From Lutjanus erythropterus (lineage: Eukaryota; Chordata; Actinopteri; Lutjaniformes; Lutjanidae), in assembly GCA_020091685.1 (NCBI GenBank), contig CM034591.1:12596833-12660832 (forward strand): a stretch of 64,000 bases of DNA, read 5' to 3'. A program made the position numbers and the translations under genes. The notes under the pieces were generated by a model. That model was given only the letters and a program-made list of their open reading frames with translations. It had not been told where the DNA came from and searched no databases. Numbering within the stretch: the first letter of the stretch is position 1; each line of letters begins with the position of its first letter. Shown one piece after another: positions 62,791 through 64,000 of the stretch.

Positions 62791-63539
62791 CAGAACCAGC
62801 AGTATTTTAGGAATACATAAATAAATACATCTATTTATCTCTTTAATATTAGCGTTGATAATAGTTTATTTATTTAATAAAATATTGTCCACTGAGGAGA
62901 AAAGTCCTCTTTTTTCAGGTCTGTCTATATAATGACTAAGCGGTGTGCAATACTTAAATTTTTGGATCAAGGCAGTAAGATAATTTACCGTACACCAGTC
63001 TCACTCTGTCAATTAACATTAGGAAGGACATTTAGACCACAGCAGACAGCAAACTGCATACTGATCAGTTCAGATCAGTTCTTAATGACTTACATTGAAA
63101 CAGCACAATGACAAACATTTCGTGGAGGAGACGAGTGTCTGTTCAGTGTTTACAGAGACAGATATTTTAGTCTGTATTTGTGTTTCTAGTGTTAAGTTTG
63201 TACCTGTGTATCCACTGGTCACAATGTATTCTGCTGTGTGCGTGTGTGTATTTATTACTACATCCCTGTCAGGTGTATTTAGAATGAATAGACTGCAGAT
63301 GTTACTTAGGATTCCAGCACAGTCCTGGGGCCTCTGTTTGTGTGTGTGTCTGTGTGTGTGTAAAGGAGAGAGACAGAGAGTGAGTGAGTGACTGAGTGAG
63401 TGATTGACACCAGACGCGTGTGTCACACTTCAGGGGGATTGGGAGAGGCCATGCAGCCAGTCTGGCAGGTCATTATCAGTGTGTCACACAGCGGCGTGAC
63501 GGCTACTTCCTCTGAGACAAAATGCACACACACAACACA

Positions 63540-63780
63540 CACCAACTCCTTCCCTAAGTCATTGAGGAATGCCTATCCAAGCCAATCAATTGGGCAATCA
63601 ATTGGGGACCAACTGGCAATCCCCTGCAATCAATACGCCCCTTGTTGCATGGCTCCAGAAGTGCCACAATGGCTGTGGCACTTAATTAAGTTGTTAATTG
63701 CTGCGTTAAGCTTTCTCAGGTACCCTCCCTAGACGGTAATTGAGAGTGGCTGGACAATTCGGCTATCGGCAGCACTTTGC
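63540..63780. promoter_or_regulatory. possible regulatory segment with repeated CCAAT/ATTGG
   Basis: Contains a perfect tandem 12-mer CAATCAATTGGG (63583-63606), with a CCAAT and two ATTGG words in 25 bases, and further on GCACTTAATTAAGTTGTTAATTGC. No repeat family recognised. Function is inference. Confidence 0.3.
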
Positions 63781-64000
63781 TAAATTTAATCACAAATCCA
63801 AGTAATGGCAAAGGCTGTAATACAACGAGCCAAACAACAGCGACAGTGTCAGTTTACGTGGAGGAGAGACAGTGCAGACTGTCGCATTGTGGCTTTTGCA
63901 AAGCAGACATAATGCACAATTCTGCGTCTGCTGAACATCCTGTTTATTGCTCCATGTGGAAATCTGGATGACGTCATGCAGCTGTGCCAGCCAATCACAG

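Overview
The window is nuclear DNA of a vertebrate, almost certainly a teleost and probably a percomorph. The reasons are short GT-AG exons widely spaced in AT-rich introns, dense (CA)n microsatellites, and many small terminal-inverted-repeat (TIR) elements of kinds common in ray-finned fish. No bacterial-type or viral gene organisation is present.

One protein-coding gene can be supported: map2k5 (MEK5, dual-specificity MAP kinase kinase 5). It lies on the minus strand and reads from right to left. I could place 19 coding exons between 47448 (start codon) and 1771. All have GT-AG borders, and the phases agree at every junction except one. Together they encode 366 residues from the better-placed ATG: the N-terminal PB1 domain (exons 1-4), a linker (exons 5-7) and the kinase domain from the glycine loop through subdomain IX/X (exons 8-19). 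The last roughly 70 residues expected for MEK5 lie beyond the left edge. The exception is exon 12, which carries one extra base (18281) that breaks the frame. A second AG four bases inside exon 13 could restore it.

Layout by region: 1-1770, intron 3' of exon 19; 1771-2175, two tiny exons (33 and 27 nt); 2176-10469, long intron; 10470-20828, exons 17 to 9; 20829-31404, a 10.6-kb intron rich in repeats; 31405-38389, exons 8 to 4; 38390-43920, an intron with nested transposons on one side and a long repeat-poor stretch (40160-41250) that is a candidate regulatory block; 43921-47448, exons 3 to 1, with a broken L1/Tx1-like LINE between exons 3 and 2; 47449 to about 47720, likely promoter; 47720-64000, flank upstream of the gene with no recognisable gene, several retroelement and DNA-transposon remnants and a decayed Myb/SANT-like ORF.

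The strongest points for a second look are the apparent frameshift with a compensating tandem acceptor, the run of 30/27/33-nt phase-0 exons, the two in-frame start codons, a near-perfect 39-bp hairpin inside the LINE, and at least four cases of small TIR elements nested in one another or bounded by clear 8-bp target duplications. No wholly new system was found. Protein comparisons rest on my memory of vertebrate MEK5; no search was run.
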